Assembly (NCBI RefSeq): GCF_003031405.1
Contig: NZ_CP020469.1
Location: forward strand, 930,001 to 994,000
Direction of reading: 5' to 3'
DNA: 64,000 nt
Origin: Halomonas sp. 'Soap Lake #6'
GTDB taxonomy: Bacteria; Pseudomonadota; Gammaproteobacteria; Pseudomonadales; Halomonadaceae
How positions within the stretch are numbered: position 1 is the stretch's first letter; each line of letters begins with the position of its first letter. Shown one piece after another: positions 18,453-27,643 of the stretch. The notes under the pieces were generated by a model. The model ran no database searches, had not been told where the DNA came from, and worked only from the letters and a program-made list of their open reading frames with translations. The position numbers were made by a program, and so were the translations under genes.

Positions 18453-18715
18453 GAAGGAGCTATATCCGTATAAGCCAAAAAGCAGTCTTAAAAACGATCT
18501 CAAAAACAGTAACGCTGTGAGGGCAGGATAGGATTGCCTGCCACACAATAGCGCAACCAGAGCTTATCGGCGAGTATCAAGCGTTAGCGCGAATGGGTAG
18601 TAGTCTCATGTCTGATTGAGTTTTTGCACGTCTGGGCATACCATCTTGGCGTCTTGAGTTCTATCGACCACCCTCAGGTGAGCCTCTCTATTAGGCAAAC
18701 CATCAAGGAGCAATG

Positions 18716-19690
18716 ATGAAAGATCCAGTACGTATTGCGATTACCGGCGGTGCCGGCCAAATCAGCTACTCTCTTATTTTCCGCATCGCCGCTGGTGACA
18801 TGCTGGGGCCGGATCAGCCTGTCATTCTCCAGCTTTTGGAAATTCCCCAAGCGATGGACGCCCTGAACGGCGTGGTGATGGAAGTCAACGACTGTGCCTT
18901 CCCGCTGGTACAAGACGTTGTAGCTACCGATGACCCCAACGTAGCGTTCAAAGACGCTGACTTCGCCCTGCTGGTAGGTGCACGTCCGCGTGGCCCAGGT
19001 ATGGAGCGTAAAGATCTGCTGGAAGCCAACGCAGCAATCTTCTCTGTACAGGGTAAAGCGCTGAACGATCACGCAAGCCGCGACGTGAAAGTGCTGGTAG
19101 TAGGTAACCCGGCTAACACCAACGCGCTGATTGCTTCTTGCAATGCGCCGGACCTGGATGCTGGTCAGTTCACTGCCATGACTCGCCTGGACCACAACCG
19201 TGCATTGACCCAGTTGGCTCAGAAAACTGGCAAGCATGTTACTGATGTTGAAAACATGATTATCTGGGGCAACCACAGTGCCACCCAGTACCCGGATCTG
19301 GCCCAGTGCAAAGTAGATGGCAAAGCGGCTTTCGATCTGGTTGAGCGCGACTGGTACGAAAACGACTTCATCCCCACCGTACAGCAGCGCGGCGCAGCAA
19401 TCATCAAAGCACGCGGCGCGTCTTCTGCGGCATCTGCAGCCTCTTCGGCCATCGATCACGTGCGTGATTGGGCGCTGGGTTGCGACGGCATTGTCAGCAT
19501 GGCGATCCCGTCTGATGGCAGCTACGGCATTGAAGAAGGCATCATCTACTCCTACCCGGTTCGCTGCCAGGGTGGTAAATATGAAATCGTTCAAGGCTTC
19601 GAACTGGACGAGTTCAGCAAAGAGAAGATGCAAGCCACTGAGAAAGAACTGCGTGAAGAGCGCGCTGCAGTTGAGCACCTGCTCGGCTAA
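18716..19690 (+). CDS. mdh: Malate dehydrogenase (NAD, Mdh type 2)
   Basis: The 324-residue enzyme begins [20 protein letters not shown], with the NAD-binding loop, then has the substrate arginine region [46 protein letters not shown] and the catalytic histidine in [11 protein letters not shown]. It oxidises malate to oxaloacetate in the TCA cycle. AAGGAG at 18705-18710 places the start at the second of two adjacent ATGs (18716). The codon usage is strongly biased, fitting a highly expressed gene. A rho-independent terminator follows at 19732. Confidence 0.97.
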   Translation: MKDPVRIAITGGAGQISYSLIFRIAAGDMLGPDQPVILQLLEIPQAMDALNGVVMEVNDCAFPLVQDVVATDDPNVAFKDADFALLVGARPRGPGMERKDLLEANAAIFSVQGKALNDHASRDVKVLVVGNPANTNALIASCNAPDLDAGQFTAMTRLDHNRALTQLAQKTGKHVTDVENMIIWGNHSATQYPDLAQCKVDGKAAFDLVERDWYENDFIPTVQQRGAAIIKARGASSAASAASSAIDHVRDWALGCDGIVSMAIPSDGSYGIEEGIIYSYPVRCQGGKYEIVQGFELDEFSKEKMQATEKELREERAAVEHLLG

Positions 19691-19731
19691 GCACGCCCAC
19701 TAGCGTTCTTTAAGTAACGCTCAGTAAATGC

Positions 19732-19763
19732 AAAACCCGCAAGCCACGCTTGCGGGTTTTTTA
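19732..19763 (+). terminator. Rho-independent terminator of mdh
   Basis: AAACCCGCAAGC and GCTTGCGGGTTT form a perfect 12-bp stem with a 3-base loop (CAC), followed by a run of T. It lies 42 bases after the mdh stop. Confidence 0.93.
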
Positions 19764-19799
19764 TTGGCGTAATCACGCATACGGCTTGCAGGCACACCC

Positions 19800-20870
19800 T
19801 TGTAGCGCAGGTAAGCCTAAGGCGCACCCGCGATCAGGCAGCGGTGCCATGGAATGTGGTTGTTAGCACACATCTTGTAGCGCGGGTAAGTCTACGGCGC
19901 ACCCGCGACTAGGTAGCGGTGCCATGGGGCGTAGTTTCTAGCACACACCTTGTAGCGCGTGGTAAGCGAAGCGCACCCGCGAAAGCATCGCGAAGCGGTG
20001 CCGGGGTTGGTGAGTAACCTTGGTGGGCCAAACCAGGCGTTAGGTGCCACCGCCCGTGGGTGCCTCATATCGTTCGTTCCTCACGAGATGCGTTACCCGC
20101 GCTACAGTATGCAATTTCTTGAATCTAAAGGGTTTGTAGCGCGGGTAAGCCTACGGCGCACCCGCGATCAGGCAGCGGTGCCATGGAATGTGGTTGTTAG
20201 CACACATCTTGTAGCGCGTGGTAAGCGAAGCGCACCCGCGAAAGCATCGCGAAGCGGTGCCGGGGTTGGTGAATAACCTTGGTGGGCCAAATCAGGCGTT
20301 AGGTGCTGCCGCCCGCGGGTGCCTCATATCGTTCGTCCCTCACGAGATTCGTTACCCGCGCTACAGTATGCAATGGATTGAATCTAAAGAATTTGTAGCG
20401 CGGGTAAGCCTAAGGCACACCCACGACCAGATAGCGGTGCCATGGGGCGTAGTTTCTAGCACACATCTTGTAGCGCGTGGTAAGCGAAGCGCACCCGCGA
20501 AAGCATCGCGAAGCGGTGCCGGGGTTGGTGAATAACCTTGGTGGGCCAAACCAGGCGTTAGGTGCTGCCGCCCGCGGGTGCCTCATATCGTTCGTTCCTC
20601 ACGAGATGCCTTACCCGCGCTGCAGCATGCAATGGATTGAATCTAAAGAATTTGTAGCGCGGGTAAGCGAAGCGCACCCGCGAAAGCATCGCGAAGCGGT
20701 GCCGGGGTTGGTGAGTAACCTTGGTGGGCCAAACCAGGCGTTAGGTGCTGCCGCCCGCGGGTGCCTCATATCGTTCGTTCCTCACGAGATGCGTTACCCG
20801 CGCTACAGTATGCAATAGATTGAATCTAAAGGGTTTGTAGCGCGGGTAAGCCTACGGCGTACCCGCGGGA
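19800..20870. repeat. Family A repeat cluster 1 (mdh-HAD gap)
   Basis: About 1.1 kb is filled by repeat units with a period of 259 bases (units start near 19950, 20209 and 20468), plus partial units. Each full unit holds a segment of about 155 bases that opens with TGTAGCGCGTGGTAAGCG and closes with GTTACCCGCGCTACA, so its ends are inverted copies. Inside are GCGAAGCGCACCCGCG and CCCGCGGGTGCCTCATATCG, which can fold into smaller hairpins. The spacer between segments holds GCGGTGCCATGG. Open frames of about 100 residues across the cluster are by-products of the repeat. The structure resembles REP/BIME-type or MITE-type elements. Confidence 0.85.
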
Positions 20871-20880
20871 GAGCTTGATA

Positions 20881-21537
20881 TCAATCCCGTAAGCTCATAA
20901 TCCGCCAATTGCGTTCTTCGGCAATTTGGCGGAGAGTGTCATCGGGGTCGACGGCAACCGGGTGCTCTACCTGCTCAAGCAGCGGTAGGTCATTGTGGGA
21001 GTCGCTGTAGAACCAAGCGCCATCCATGGTGAGATCTTGATCTTCAAGCCACTGCTTTAAACGGGTGACTTTACCCTCACGGTAGCTAGGTACGCCTGAA
21101 ACGCGCCCCGTATAGCGGCCGTCAAGTATTTCAGGCTCAACGGCAATTAAATCGTCTACACCCAAGCGCTCTGCAATTGGTGCGGTGATAAAGCGGTTGG
21201 TAGCGGTAATAATCAGCAGTGTATCGCCTTTGGTGCGGTGGCGAGCCAGTAGCTCTTCTGCCTTGGGTAAAATGTTGGGCTCAATCTTGCTAACCATAAA
21301 CTGCTGGTGCCAGGCAGTAAGCTGTTCCGGTGTATTATCTGCCAGCGGCTTTAATGCCACTTCCAGAAACGCTGCCATATCCAAGGTGCCCGCGTTGTAG
21401 TCGGCCATAAAGCGTTCGTTGGCTTCGCGATAAGCAATAGGGTCAACGGCTCCCTGTTCGAGTAAAAACTCCCCCCAGGCGTGATCGCTGTCGATGGATA
21501 GCAGCGTATTATCCAAATCGAAAATGGCCAGACTCAC
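20881..21537 (-). CDS. HAD-IB family phosphatase (SerB/HisN-like)
   Basis: The 218-residue enzyme begins MSLAIFDLDNTLLSIDSDHA, where the two Asp of motif I (DLDNT) form the catalytic site, followed by motif II LLIITATNRFI and motif IV WFYSDSHNDLPLLEQVEHPV. This is the HAD-IB (phosphoserine-phosphatase-like) group. In pseudomonads a gene of this type sits in front of rppH and ptsP, as here, though this copy is divergent from them. Related proteins act on phosphoserine or histidinol phosphate; the substrate cannot be decided from the sequence. Its stop borders repeat cluster 1. Confidence 0.85.
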   Translation of the reverse strand: MSLAIFDLDNTLLSIDSDHAWGEFLLEQGAVDPIAYREANERFMADYNAGTLDMAAFLEVALKPLADNTPEQLTAWHQQFMVSKIEPNILPKAEELLARHRTKGDTLLIITATNRFITAPIAERLGVDDLIAVEPEILDGRYTGRVSGVPSYREGKVTRLKQWLEDQDLTMDGAWFYSDSHNDLPLLEQVEHPVAVDPDDTLRQIAEERNWRIMSLRD

Positions 21538-21699
21538 GGCGCTCCCCTCATGTTAGTGTTGGTCGTTGATAGCGAGACACAAAGCGGCGGATTATCGCAG
21601 AGTCGCCCTGGTTTAACCACTTAGCGTTATATTGTATTGATACGCTTGTCTCCCTTGTGGAAAAATGGGCATAACTGAAAATTTATGAAGGTGATGTCC

Positions 21700-22194
21700 G
21701 TGATCGACGCTGACGGCTTTCGCCCCAATGTTGGCATTATTATTGCCAATAGCCAGGGGCAGCTGCTTTGGGCGCGTCGTGTAGGACAAAATGCGTGGCA
21801 ATTCCCCCAGGGAGGCATTAAAGCAAGTGAGACTCCACAACAAGCGCTTTTTCGTGAACTTCACGAAGAGATCGGTCTAACCGCCGACGATGTTGATATT
21901 GTTGCCTGCACCCGGGGCTGGCTGCGCTACCGTCTTCCACGACGCATGATTCGTACCCACTCGCGACCGGTCTGTATTGGTCAGAAGCAAAAGTGGTTTT
22001 TACTTAAGATTCGCTGTCAAGAGAACCGAATCTGCATGACGGCCACGCCCAAGCCAGAGTTTGATGGCTGGCGTTGGGTAAGCTACTGGTACCCTTTGGG
22101 GCAAGTAGTACCGTTTAAAAGAGAGGTATATCGGCGCGCGCTGCGAGAGCTTTCTCCACGTGTACAGCGTCTAGCACAAGATAACGAAGGATAA
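21700..22194 (+). CDS. rppH: RNA pyrophosphohydrolase RppH
   Basis: The 164-residue Nudix hydrolase starts [15 protein letters not shown] and has the Nudix box (GGIKASET... RELHEEIGL) and the RppH-specific [17 protein letters not shown] and [14 protein letters not shown]. It removes pyrophosphate from RNA 5' ends and so starts mRNA decay. The ribosome site AAGGTGA (21688-21694) lies 5 bases before GTG 21700, and the E. coli protein begins at the matching residue, so the in-frame ATGs at 21685 and 21694 are unlikely. ptsP follows on the same strand after 66 bases. Confidence 0.94.
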   Translation: MIDADGFRPNVGIIIANSQGQLLWARRVGQNAWQFPQGGIKASETPQQALFRELHEEIGLTADDVDIVACTRGWLRYRLPRRMIRTHSRPVCIGQKQKWFLLKIRCQENRICMTATPKPEFDGWRWVSYWYPLGQVVPFKREVYRRALRELSPRVQRLAQDNEG

Positions 22195-22260
22195 TGCGTG
22201 CTTTGCTGCCCCAGTTGGGTTGCAGAGCTAGCCGGGAACCCCTCAGCGAGGCAAATAATA

Positions 22261-24540
22261 GTGAACAGTAAAACCCCCATGCTTGAGGTGCTACGCCGCG
22301 TTATTCAGGAAGTGAATGGTGCGCGTAACCTCGACGCCGCGCTGTCAACCATGGTACGTCGTATACGCAAAGCCATGCAGACCGACGTGTGCTCTTTCTA
22401 TTTGTACGACAAAGAGCTCGAATCGCTGGTGCTAATGGAAACCATCGGCTTGCGTACCCAAGCGGTAGGCCGGGTAGTTCTGCCGCTAGGGGAGGGGCTT
22501 GTGGGGCTTGTGGCCAAGCGTAGTGAGCCTCTCAATTTAGAAAACGCTCAGGCCCACCCGCAGTTTCGCTATTTTGAAGCCACCGGCGAAGAGCGTTACT
22601 CAAGTTTCTTGGGGGTACCGATTATCCACCAGCGGTTAATGCTGGGGGTTTTGGTTGTACAGCAGGCGGAAAAACGTCAGTACGACGATGAAGATGAAGC
22701 TTTCCTGGTCACCATGGCCGCCCAGTTGGCGGGCGTGCTGGCTCACGCGCTTGCCACCGGCAACCTGACCCGCCCTGCGTTGCCGGGTGGTCAGGCGATG
22801 TTTAAAGGTGTAGCTGCGTCTCCTGGTATGGCGATGGGGGAAGCAGTGGTGATTACCCCACCCGCTGACCTCAATAGCGTGCCAGACCTAATACCCAGCG
22901 ATCAGGAGTATGAGATTGAGCGCCTGAAAGAAGCCATCGGCAAAACGCGCAGCGAAATTCGCGCAGCAGCCGAACGCTTGGCGAGCCGTATTTCTGCTCA
23001 AGAACTCGCACTCTTTGATGTTTATCAACAAATGCTTGGCGAAGCGGCACTCTCGGAAGAGGTGGAAAAACGCATTCGCGAAGGCCAGTGGGCGCCAGGG
23101 GCGCTGGCCGACGTGGTGCGCCGCCACGTACAGTACTTAGAACGGGTTGATGATGACTACCTGCGTGAGCGAGCGGCGGATATTCGCGATCTTGGTCGCC
23201 GTGTATTGGCACATTTGCAGGAAGACACCCCCTCAACACCAGAGACCTATCCAGATAACGCTATTTTAGTCGGTGACGAAATCAGTGTGGCGATGCTGGG
23301 AGAAGTGCCGAGGGATAAGCTCAAAGGCTTAGTGTCGGTACGTGGTTCGAGTACCTCTCATGTGGCGATTGTTGCCCGAGCCATGGGTATACCCACCGTG
23401 CTTGGAATGGTGGACTTACCACTACCACGCTTAAATGGTGCACCCGTGGTGCTGGATGGCCATCGGGGTCGTCTGTTTGTGCGTCCAGCTGCCGAGTTAA
23501 AAGCCCGCTACGCCAGTTTAATCGCCGAGGAAGAAGTTCTCAGCGAAGTGCTAGAGCATGAGCAAGACCTGCCCAGTGAAACGCCGGACGGTTACGCTAT
23601 GCCGCTAATGGTGAACACTGGTTTAGCGGTAGATGCCAGCGCGCTGCTTAAAAGCCGTATTGGTGGTGTGGGGCTTTATCGTACCGAAGTGCCGTTTATG
23701 ATTACTGAGCGCTTCCCTGGCGAAAAAGAGCAAATGCGCATGTATCGCGAACAGCTCGAAGGCTTTGCGCCGCTGCCGGTGGTGATGCGCACCCTGGATA
23801 TTGGTGGCGATAAAGACTTGCCGTACTTCCCCATTGAAGAAGCCAATCCCTTTTTGGGCTGGCGCGGCATGCGGGTGACTCTTGATCACCCAGAAGTATT
23901 GATGGTGCAGCTGCGTGCCATGCTTAAAGCCTCCCACGCCCTAAACAACCTCCACGTGCTCTTCCCGATGATCACCAATGTGGATGAGGTCGACGAGGCG
24001 CTTCGGCTTTTGGACCGCGCAATTGTGGAGTTAGGCGAGGAGGGTATTGTCGTCAGAAGGCCCCAAGTGGGCGTAATGATTGAAGTGCCTGCGACGATTT
24101 ATCAAATGGATGCGCTGGCCAAGCGGGTCGATTTCTTTTCGGTAGGCAGCAACGATCTAACCCAGTACCTGTTAGCGGTAGATCGCAACAACCCGCGTGT
24201 CTCTAGCCTTTATGATGCGCTGCACCCAGCACTGCTTGGCGCCTTGCAAGAGCTATCTCAGGATGCCAGACGGCTCAATAAGCCGGTTTCGTTGTGTGGA
24301 GAGCTGGCTGGCGATCCCGCCGGCGCGCTGCTATTAATGGCCATGGGGTTCACCAGTCTTTCCATGAATGCCCCCAGCTTGCCCAAAGTGCGGGCGGCAA
24401 TTCGACGGGTAAGCTTCACGGATGCGCAGACACTGCTCCAGGAAATTATGCAGCTGGATACCCCCTCCCAGGTTCACACGCACTTAAATACGCGCATGGA
24501 TGAGTGGCAGCTCTCGCACCTGCTGCCACCACGAGACTAG
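22261..24540 (+). CDS. ptsP: Phosphoenolpyruvate-protein phosphotransferase PtsP (nitrogen PTS enzyme I)
   Basis: The 759-residue protein has an N-terminal GAF domain (about residues 20-160; LEVLRRVIQEVNGARNLDAA, SFLGVPIIHQRLMLGVLVVQQ), then enzyme I: an N-terminal PTS domain, the phospho-histidine site RGSSTSHVAIVARAMG (His367) and the PEP-binding barrel with PFLGWRGMRVTLD, MIEVPA, FSVGSNDLTQY and Cys679 in SLCGELAGD. It passes phosphate from PEP to NPr and EIIA-Ntr, regulating nitrogen, potassium and envelope functions; it does not take up sugars. GTG 22261 has GAGG upstream. The conserved sequence begins at the ATG at 22279, which is the alternative start. Confidence 0.94.
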   Translation: MNSKTPMLEVLRRVIQEVNGARNLDAALSTMVRRIRKAMQTDVCSFYLYDKELESLVLMETIGLRTQAVGRVVLPLGEGLVGLVAKRSEPLNLENAQAHPQFRYFEATGEERYSSFLGVPIIHQRLMLGVLVVQQAEKRQYDDEDEAFLVTMAAQLAGVLAHALATGNLTRPALPGGQAMFKGVAASPGMAMGEAVVITPPADLNSVPDLIPSDQEYEIERLKEAIGKTRSEIRAAAERLASRISAQELALFDVYQQMLGEAALSEEVEKRIREGQWAPGALADVVRRHVQYLERVDDDYLRERAADIRDLGRRVLAHLQEDTPSTPETYPDNAILVGDEISVAMLGEVPRDKLKGLVSVRGSSTSHVAIVARAMGIPTVLGMVDLPLPRLNGAPVVLDGHRGRLFVRPAAELKARYASLIAEEEVLSEVLEHEQDLPSETPDGYAMPLMVNTGLAVDASALLKSRIGGVGLYRTEVPFMITERFPGEKEQMRMYREQLEGFAPLPVVMRTLDIGGDKDLPYFPIEEANPFLGWRGMRVTLDHPEVLMVQLRAMLKASHALNNLHVLFPMITNVDEVDEALRLLDRAIVELGEEGIVVRRPQVGVMIEVPATIYQMDALAKRVDFFSVGSNDLTQYLLAVDRNNPRVSSLYDALHPALLGALQELSQDARRLNKPVSLCGELAGDPAGALLLMAMGFTSLSMNAPSLPKVRAAIRRVSFTDAQTLLQEIMQLDTPSQVHTHLNTRMDEWQLSHLLPPRD

Positions 24541-24574
24541 CCATAAGGTAAGGGCAAGTCATAAGGGCAAGCGT

Positions 24575-25405
24575 TTAAACGTTACCTGGCTTTGAAAGTG
24601 TGGTTGAGAGCGTTGTTGAAAGTGTTGTTGAAAGCGTTGCGGAGGATGTTGTTGATAGCGTGGTTTCTCCCTCAAAGCGGCCGAGCGGCCCAAAGCGCTG
24701 CTCGGTTATCTCAACTTCCCCCTGCTGGTTGAGCGTCAGCCAGCTAGTGGCGCGGGTTCCATACTGCTCACCGATAATAAAAGCTGCGGAAAGCTGGCGC
24801 TCAAGAGCTAAACCAACGCCCGTATCGGGTAGGTTGGCGTCGGCTGCCTGTGACGGATTATGCAGAGCAGTTTGAGTGGCGCTGCGCCAGTTATCAGCGC
24901 TGCTATGGGCTAAGGCGTGCTTTACGGCGGTTAATTTCGGCCAGGGAGTGTTGAGCGTCGCGTTGGAAAGACCGTGCACGCCTTTCGCTACTTCGCTCAG
25001 CACAACGCCACTATATCCCCTATGTAAGTGCCATAAGCGGTCTTGAGTCGCAACCAACAAGTTAAAGCCAGCGTAGCGTTCAGCTTCTTCCCTGGCTAAT
25101 TTCACTAGCCAGGCTTCAATATCGGCACTTTGCAAAGCACTAGCGACTAGCTCACCTCGGCTAGGTGCATTTACTGGAGTAGCAAGCCGAGGGTCGCGCA
25201 CATTGGTTAGCGCGGCTACCTGTCCCTTCTGATTGGCCGCTAACCAAGTGCCGCCTGCTGCTAAGTCCCGCCCACCTATCAGCCCTGTGGGTTCATGCCA
25301 GGCCATGAGCGGGGCAGTGGGGCGCGCGTGAAATTCATCTCGGTTAGCCGCTAGGCGAAGAGGTTGGGCGCTGCCTGGGTTCCAGGCAAAAGTGATCAGG
25401 CACAT
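24575..25405 (-). CDS. NRDE/TANGO2 family protein
   Basis: The 276-residue protein begins MCLITFAWNP and contains LRLAANRDEFHARPTAPLMAW, the NRDE motif, then LIGGRDLAAGGTWLAANQKG and ALTNVRDP. This is the TANGO2 (NRDE) family, linked in eukaryotes to haem and lipid handling; the bacterial role is unclear. The N-terminal Cys after Met suggests an Ntn-type fold. The last 26 residues are a low-complexity tail of repeated STTL units, made by a 12-base tandem repeat (about 24,598-24,660). The tail is not part of the family core. Confidence 0.85.
   Translation of the reverse strand: MCLITFAWNPGSAQPLRLAANRDEFHARPTAPLMAWHEPTGLIGGRDLAAGGTWLAANQKGQVAALTNVRDPRLATPVNAPSRGELVASALQSADIEAWLVKLAREEAERYAGFNLLVATQDRLWHLHRGYSGVVLSEVAKGVHGLSNATLNTPWPKLTAVKHALAHSSADNWRSATQTALHNPSQAADANLPDTGVGLALERQLSAAFIIGEQYGTRATSWLTLNQQGEVEITEQRFGPLGRFEGETTLSTTSSATLSTTLSTTLSTTLSKPGNV
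24598..24660. repeat. 12-bp tandem repeat inside the 3' end of the NRDE gene
   Basis: On the plus strand the unit GTTGTTGAAAGT (with GC/TG variants) occurs about five times. On the coding strand it encodes Ser-Thr-Thr-Leu repeats. Twelve-base units keep the reading frame, so changes in copy number would lengthen or shorten the protein tail without breaking it. Confidence 0.75.
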
Positions 25406-25551
25406 CGCGAATTCTTTTAACCCCTAAATTTAGACAGGGAGGGTGCCGCCCTCTGCAAGGGTGGCATGACAGCGTTGCAGTGTAGACGTACACTAACGTT
25501 ACCTTAGGGTATTTGACCACATATGCTTGCCCGAAACCCAGGATCCCAACT

Positions 25552-26739
25552 ATGCAACCCGATACGCGAGAGCACTTTTGGAATGCCGTTGTCTGGCCAA
25601 TACTATGGCCTGTGCTGCTTGCTCAGGCTGCTCTGGTTATGCTGTGTGTGCTGGTTGGGTTATTTATGTGGGGGATGTCACCAAATCAGGTTTCCTGGAG
25701 CACGACGCTTTGGCTTACCCTTGCATTGTTGTTGGGTAGCTGCATGAATGTTGGCGCATTTCTGATGCTGTTAAAGACACGGGCTAAGTATAAGGATGTG
25801 CTGCTTATGGAGGGGCTGGCAGAGCTTGAGTGCAATACCGAGGCGCTCTACAGAGTCGTGTCGCAAGCATCATATGATGAACAGCCAGAACAACAGCTTT
25901 CAATACAAACGCCCCAGGTGCCTCTGCAGCGACTATCTAATGCCAATCAGCGGCTTGCGGAGCTAGTGAGCTTCAAGGGGAGGGTAGCTATAGTTCCTGC
26001 GGTCGTTGAGCAGTCCAAGCATGAGAAAACGCTGCTGGACGACTTGCATCATCAACAGCAACAGCTAAAACATCTAATGGCAGGGCGTGACCGGGCAAGA
26101 GAGGAGTCGCGCTTAAAATCGGACTACCTAACGCTTCTCCAGCGTGAAGCCGATAGCCTGTTTGCCTACCTGAACGATTTAGTGCAGAAGGGCAATTGTG
26201 AAGAGTGCCAGCAAAGTATCAGTCACATGCAGAATCGGCTGGCCGACATCCGTGCCTTGCTGGCCAGCTTTGCTCAAGAAAGCCAGGAAAGCCTTGGTAA
26301 GGCAGGCGATGATGAGGTAGTGCCTCCAAGCGTTAAGCGGCAACTGAAAGTGCTGGTAGTGGATGATGGTCCGGTTAATTTAATGCTGGCGCGCCAAATG
26401 TTAGAGGCTCAGGGGTTTTATGTTGACGGGGTGAGTAGCGGTGAGCAAGCGCTGGAGCGACAACAAACCGCATTTTATGATTTGGTATTTATGGATATTT
26501 TTATGCCAACCTTAGATGGTTTTGAAACCGCTCGGCGCTGGCGTAACCATGAACGTGTAAATAATAGCCCTCGCAGTGTGCTGGTCGCCCTTACTGCAAA
26601 TGTTGATAATGCTGGCCGTGGCATCTGTGAATCCTCTGGGATAGACGATGTGCTAGCAAAACCCTATCAACCTGAAACACTAGTGGGCATGATTACCAAG
26701 TGGGTACCTACCGCTAATCACGAGATTTCTTCTTCATGA
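25552..26739 (+). CDS. Membrane-bound receiver-domain protein with a vestigial histidine-kinase region
   Basis: The 395-residue protein has two N-terminal transmembrane helices (about 15-40 and 50-75), a coiled linker (about 80-190), a helical segment ESRLKSDYLTLLQREADSLF that resembles a HisKA dimerisation helix, and a C-terminal receiver domain (about 262-385). The receiver has every key residue: VLVVDDGPVNL, the phospho-Asp315 in LVFMDIFMP, the Thr in ALTAN and the Lys in AKPYQP. The HisKA-like segment has no phosphorylatable His (QRE in place of SHE), and no ATPase domain is present. It looks like a hybrid kinase that has lost its kinase and kept its receiver. ATG 25552 is chosen over an upstream TTG. 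Confidence 0.8.
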   Translation: MQPDTREHFWNAVVWPILWPVLLAQAALVMLCVLVGLFMWGMSPNQVSWSTTLWLTLALLLGSCMNVGAFLMLLKTRAKYKDVLLMEGLAELECNTEALYRVVSQASYDEQPEQQLSIQTPQVPLQRLSNANQRLAELVSFKGRVAIVPAVVEQSKHEKTLLDDLHHQQQQLKHLMAGRDRAREESRLKSDYLTLLQREADSLFAYLNDLVQKGNCEECQQSISHMQNRLADIRALLASFAQESQESLGKAGDDEVVPPSVKRQLKVLVVDDGPVNLMLARQMLEAQGFYVDGVSSGEQALERQQTAFYDLVFMDIFMPTLDGFETARRWRNHERVNNSPRSVLVALTANVDNAGRGICESSGIDDVLAKPYQPETLVGMITKWVPTANHEISSS

Positions 26740-26752
26740 CAGTAATAGCAGC

Positions 26753-27550
26753 ATGACAGCAATAGCGATTATTGCGGGTTATTTAGCGTTAGGTGCAGTG
26801 GCGGGCACAATGGCTGGGCTATTTGGTGTAGGCGGTGGCCTTATTATTGTGCCAGTACTGGTGTTTGCATTCGGTATCCAAAACATCGCCCCTGAAATTA
26901 CGATGCACTTGGCGGTAGGCACCTCGCTGGCCACTATTGTGGTAACAGGGGCGTCTTCAGCGCTTGGTCATTTTCGTAGAGGAAGTGTGTATCGCCCATG
27001 GTTTATGGCGTTACTGCCAGGGCTGATGTTGGGGGCGATTGGCGGCGTGTTTATTGCGGGTAACTTATCTGGCACCGTGCTGGGTACACTATTCGGTATC
27101 TTTGTGCTGCTACTGGCGGCCAAAATGGTGTTGGGTCTTAACCCCAAGCCAGGGACGGTGCAGCCGGGCCGGGCAGCAATGGTGGTGGCAGGCGCTGTTG
27201 TCGGTGCGATTTCCGCACTGTTTGGCATTGGGGGTGGAGCGATGACCGTTCCATGGCTATCGCGTTGTGGTGCTTCCATGACCCAGGCGGTAGGAACTTC
27301 CGCTGCCTGTGGTTTGCCAATCGCTGTTGTGGGTGCCCTCACGTTTATCATTGTCGGTTGGGGGCATCCGCTGCTACCGCCGTGGGCCACCGGTTTTGTT
27401 ATGTGGCCTGCATTTCTAGGTATCGTGCTCACTAGTGTACCTTTTGCACGGCTAGGGGTAAGGCTTGCCCACGTATTGCCAAGCCAAGTGCTACGCTTCT
27501 CCTTTGCAGGACTTTTGAGCGCGGTTGGTCTGCGCTTTATCTTTGCGTAA
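26753..27550 (+). CDS. TauE/SafE family sulfite/organosulfonate exporter
   Basis: The 265-residue membrane protein has about eight hydrophobic helices in two similar halves. Each half opens with a glycine-rich FGVGGG/FGIGGG motif (AGLFGVGGGLIIVPVLV; SALFGIGGGAMTVPWLS), the hallmark of the TauE/SafE (DUF81) family. Members export sulfite, sulfoacetate or related anions. A CDS with a receiver domain ends just upstream, 13 bases away, and lgt follows. The substrate is not determined. Confidence 0.88.
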   Translation: MTAIAIIAGYLALGAVAGTMAGLFGVGGGLIIVPVLVFAFGIQNIAPEITMHLAVGTSLATIVVTGASSALGHFRRGSVYRPWFMALLPGLMLGAIGGVFIAGNLSGTVLGTLFGIFVLLLAAKMVLGLNPKPGTVQPGRAAMVVAGAVVGAISALFGIGGGAMTVPWLSRCGASMTQAVGTSAACGLPIAVVGALTFIIVGWGHPLLPPWATGFVMWPAFLGIVLTSVPFARLGVRLAHVLPSQVLRFSFAGLLSAVGLRFIFA

Positions 27551-27643
27551 GGGGGTTTAGCACACTTATTTCTGAACCACTTTCATGAAGCAACGTCTGC
27601 TTTCTCATTGGCTGCTTTACTTCTTTTCGCTTAGAGATTTTTA

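Noticed and set aside
18674..19678. Long minus-strand frame (334 residues) opposite mdh
   Set aside because: It is the shadow of a strongly codon-biased gene on the other strand; the plus-strand product is a textbook malate dehydrogenase.
19959..20818. Open frames of about 100 residues (MVSEAHPRKHREAVPG...) repeated at 19,959, 20,218, 20,477 and again at 28,632
   Set aside because: They repeat with the 259-base period of family A, lie entirely within non-coding repeat units, and carry no ribosome site or domain. They are by-products of the repeat.
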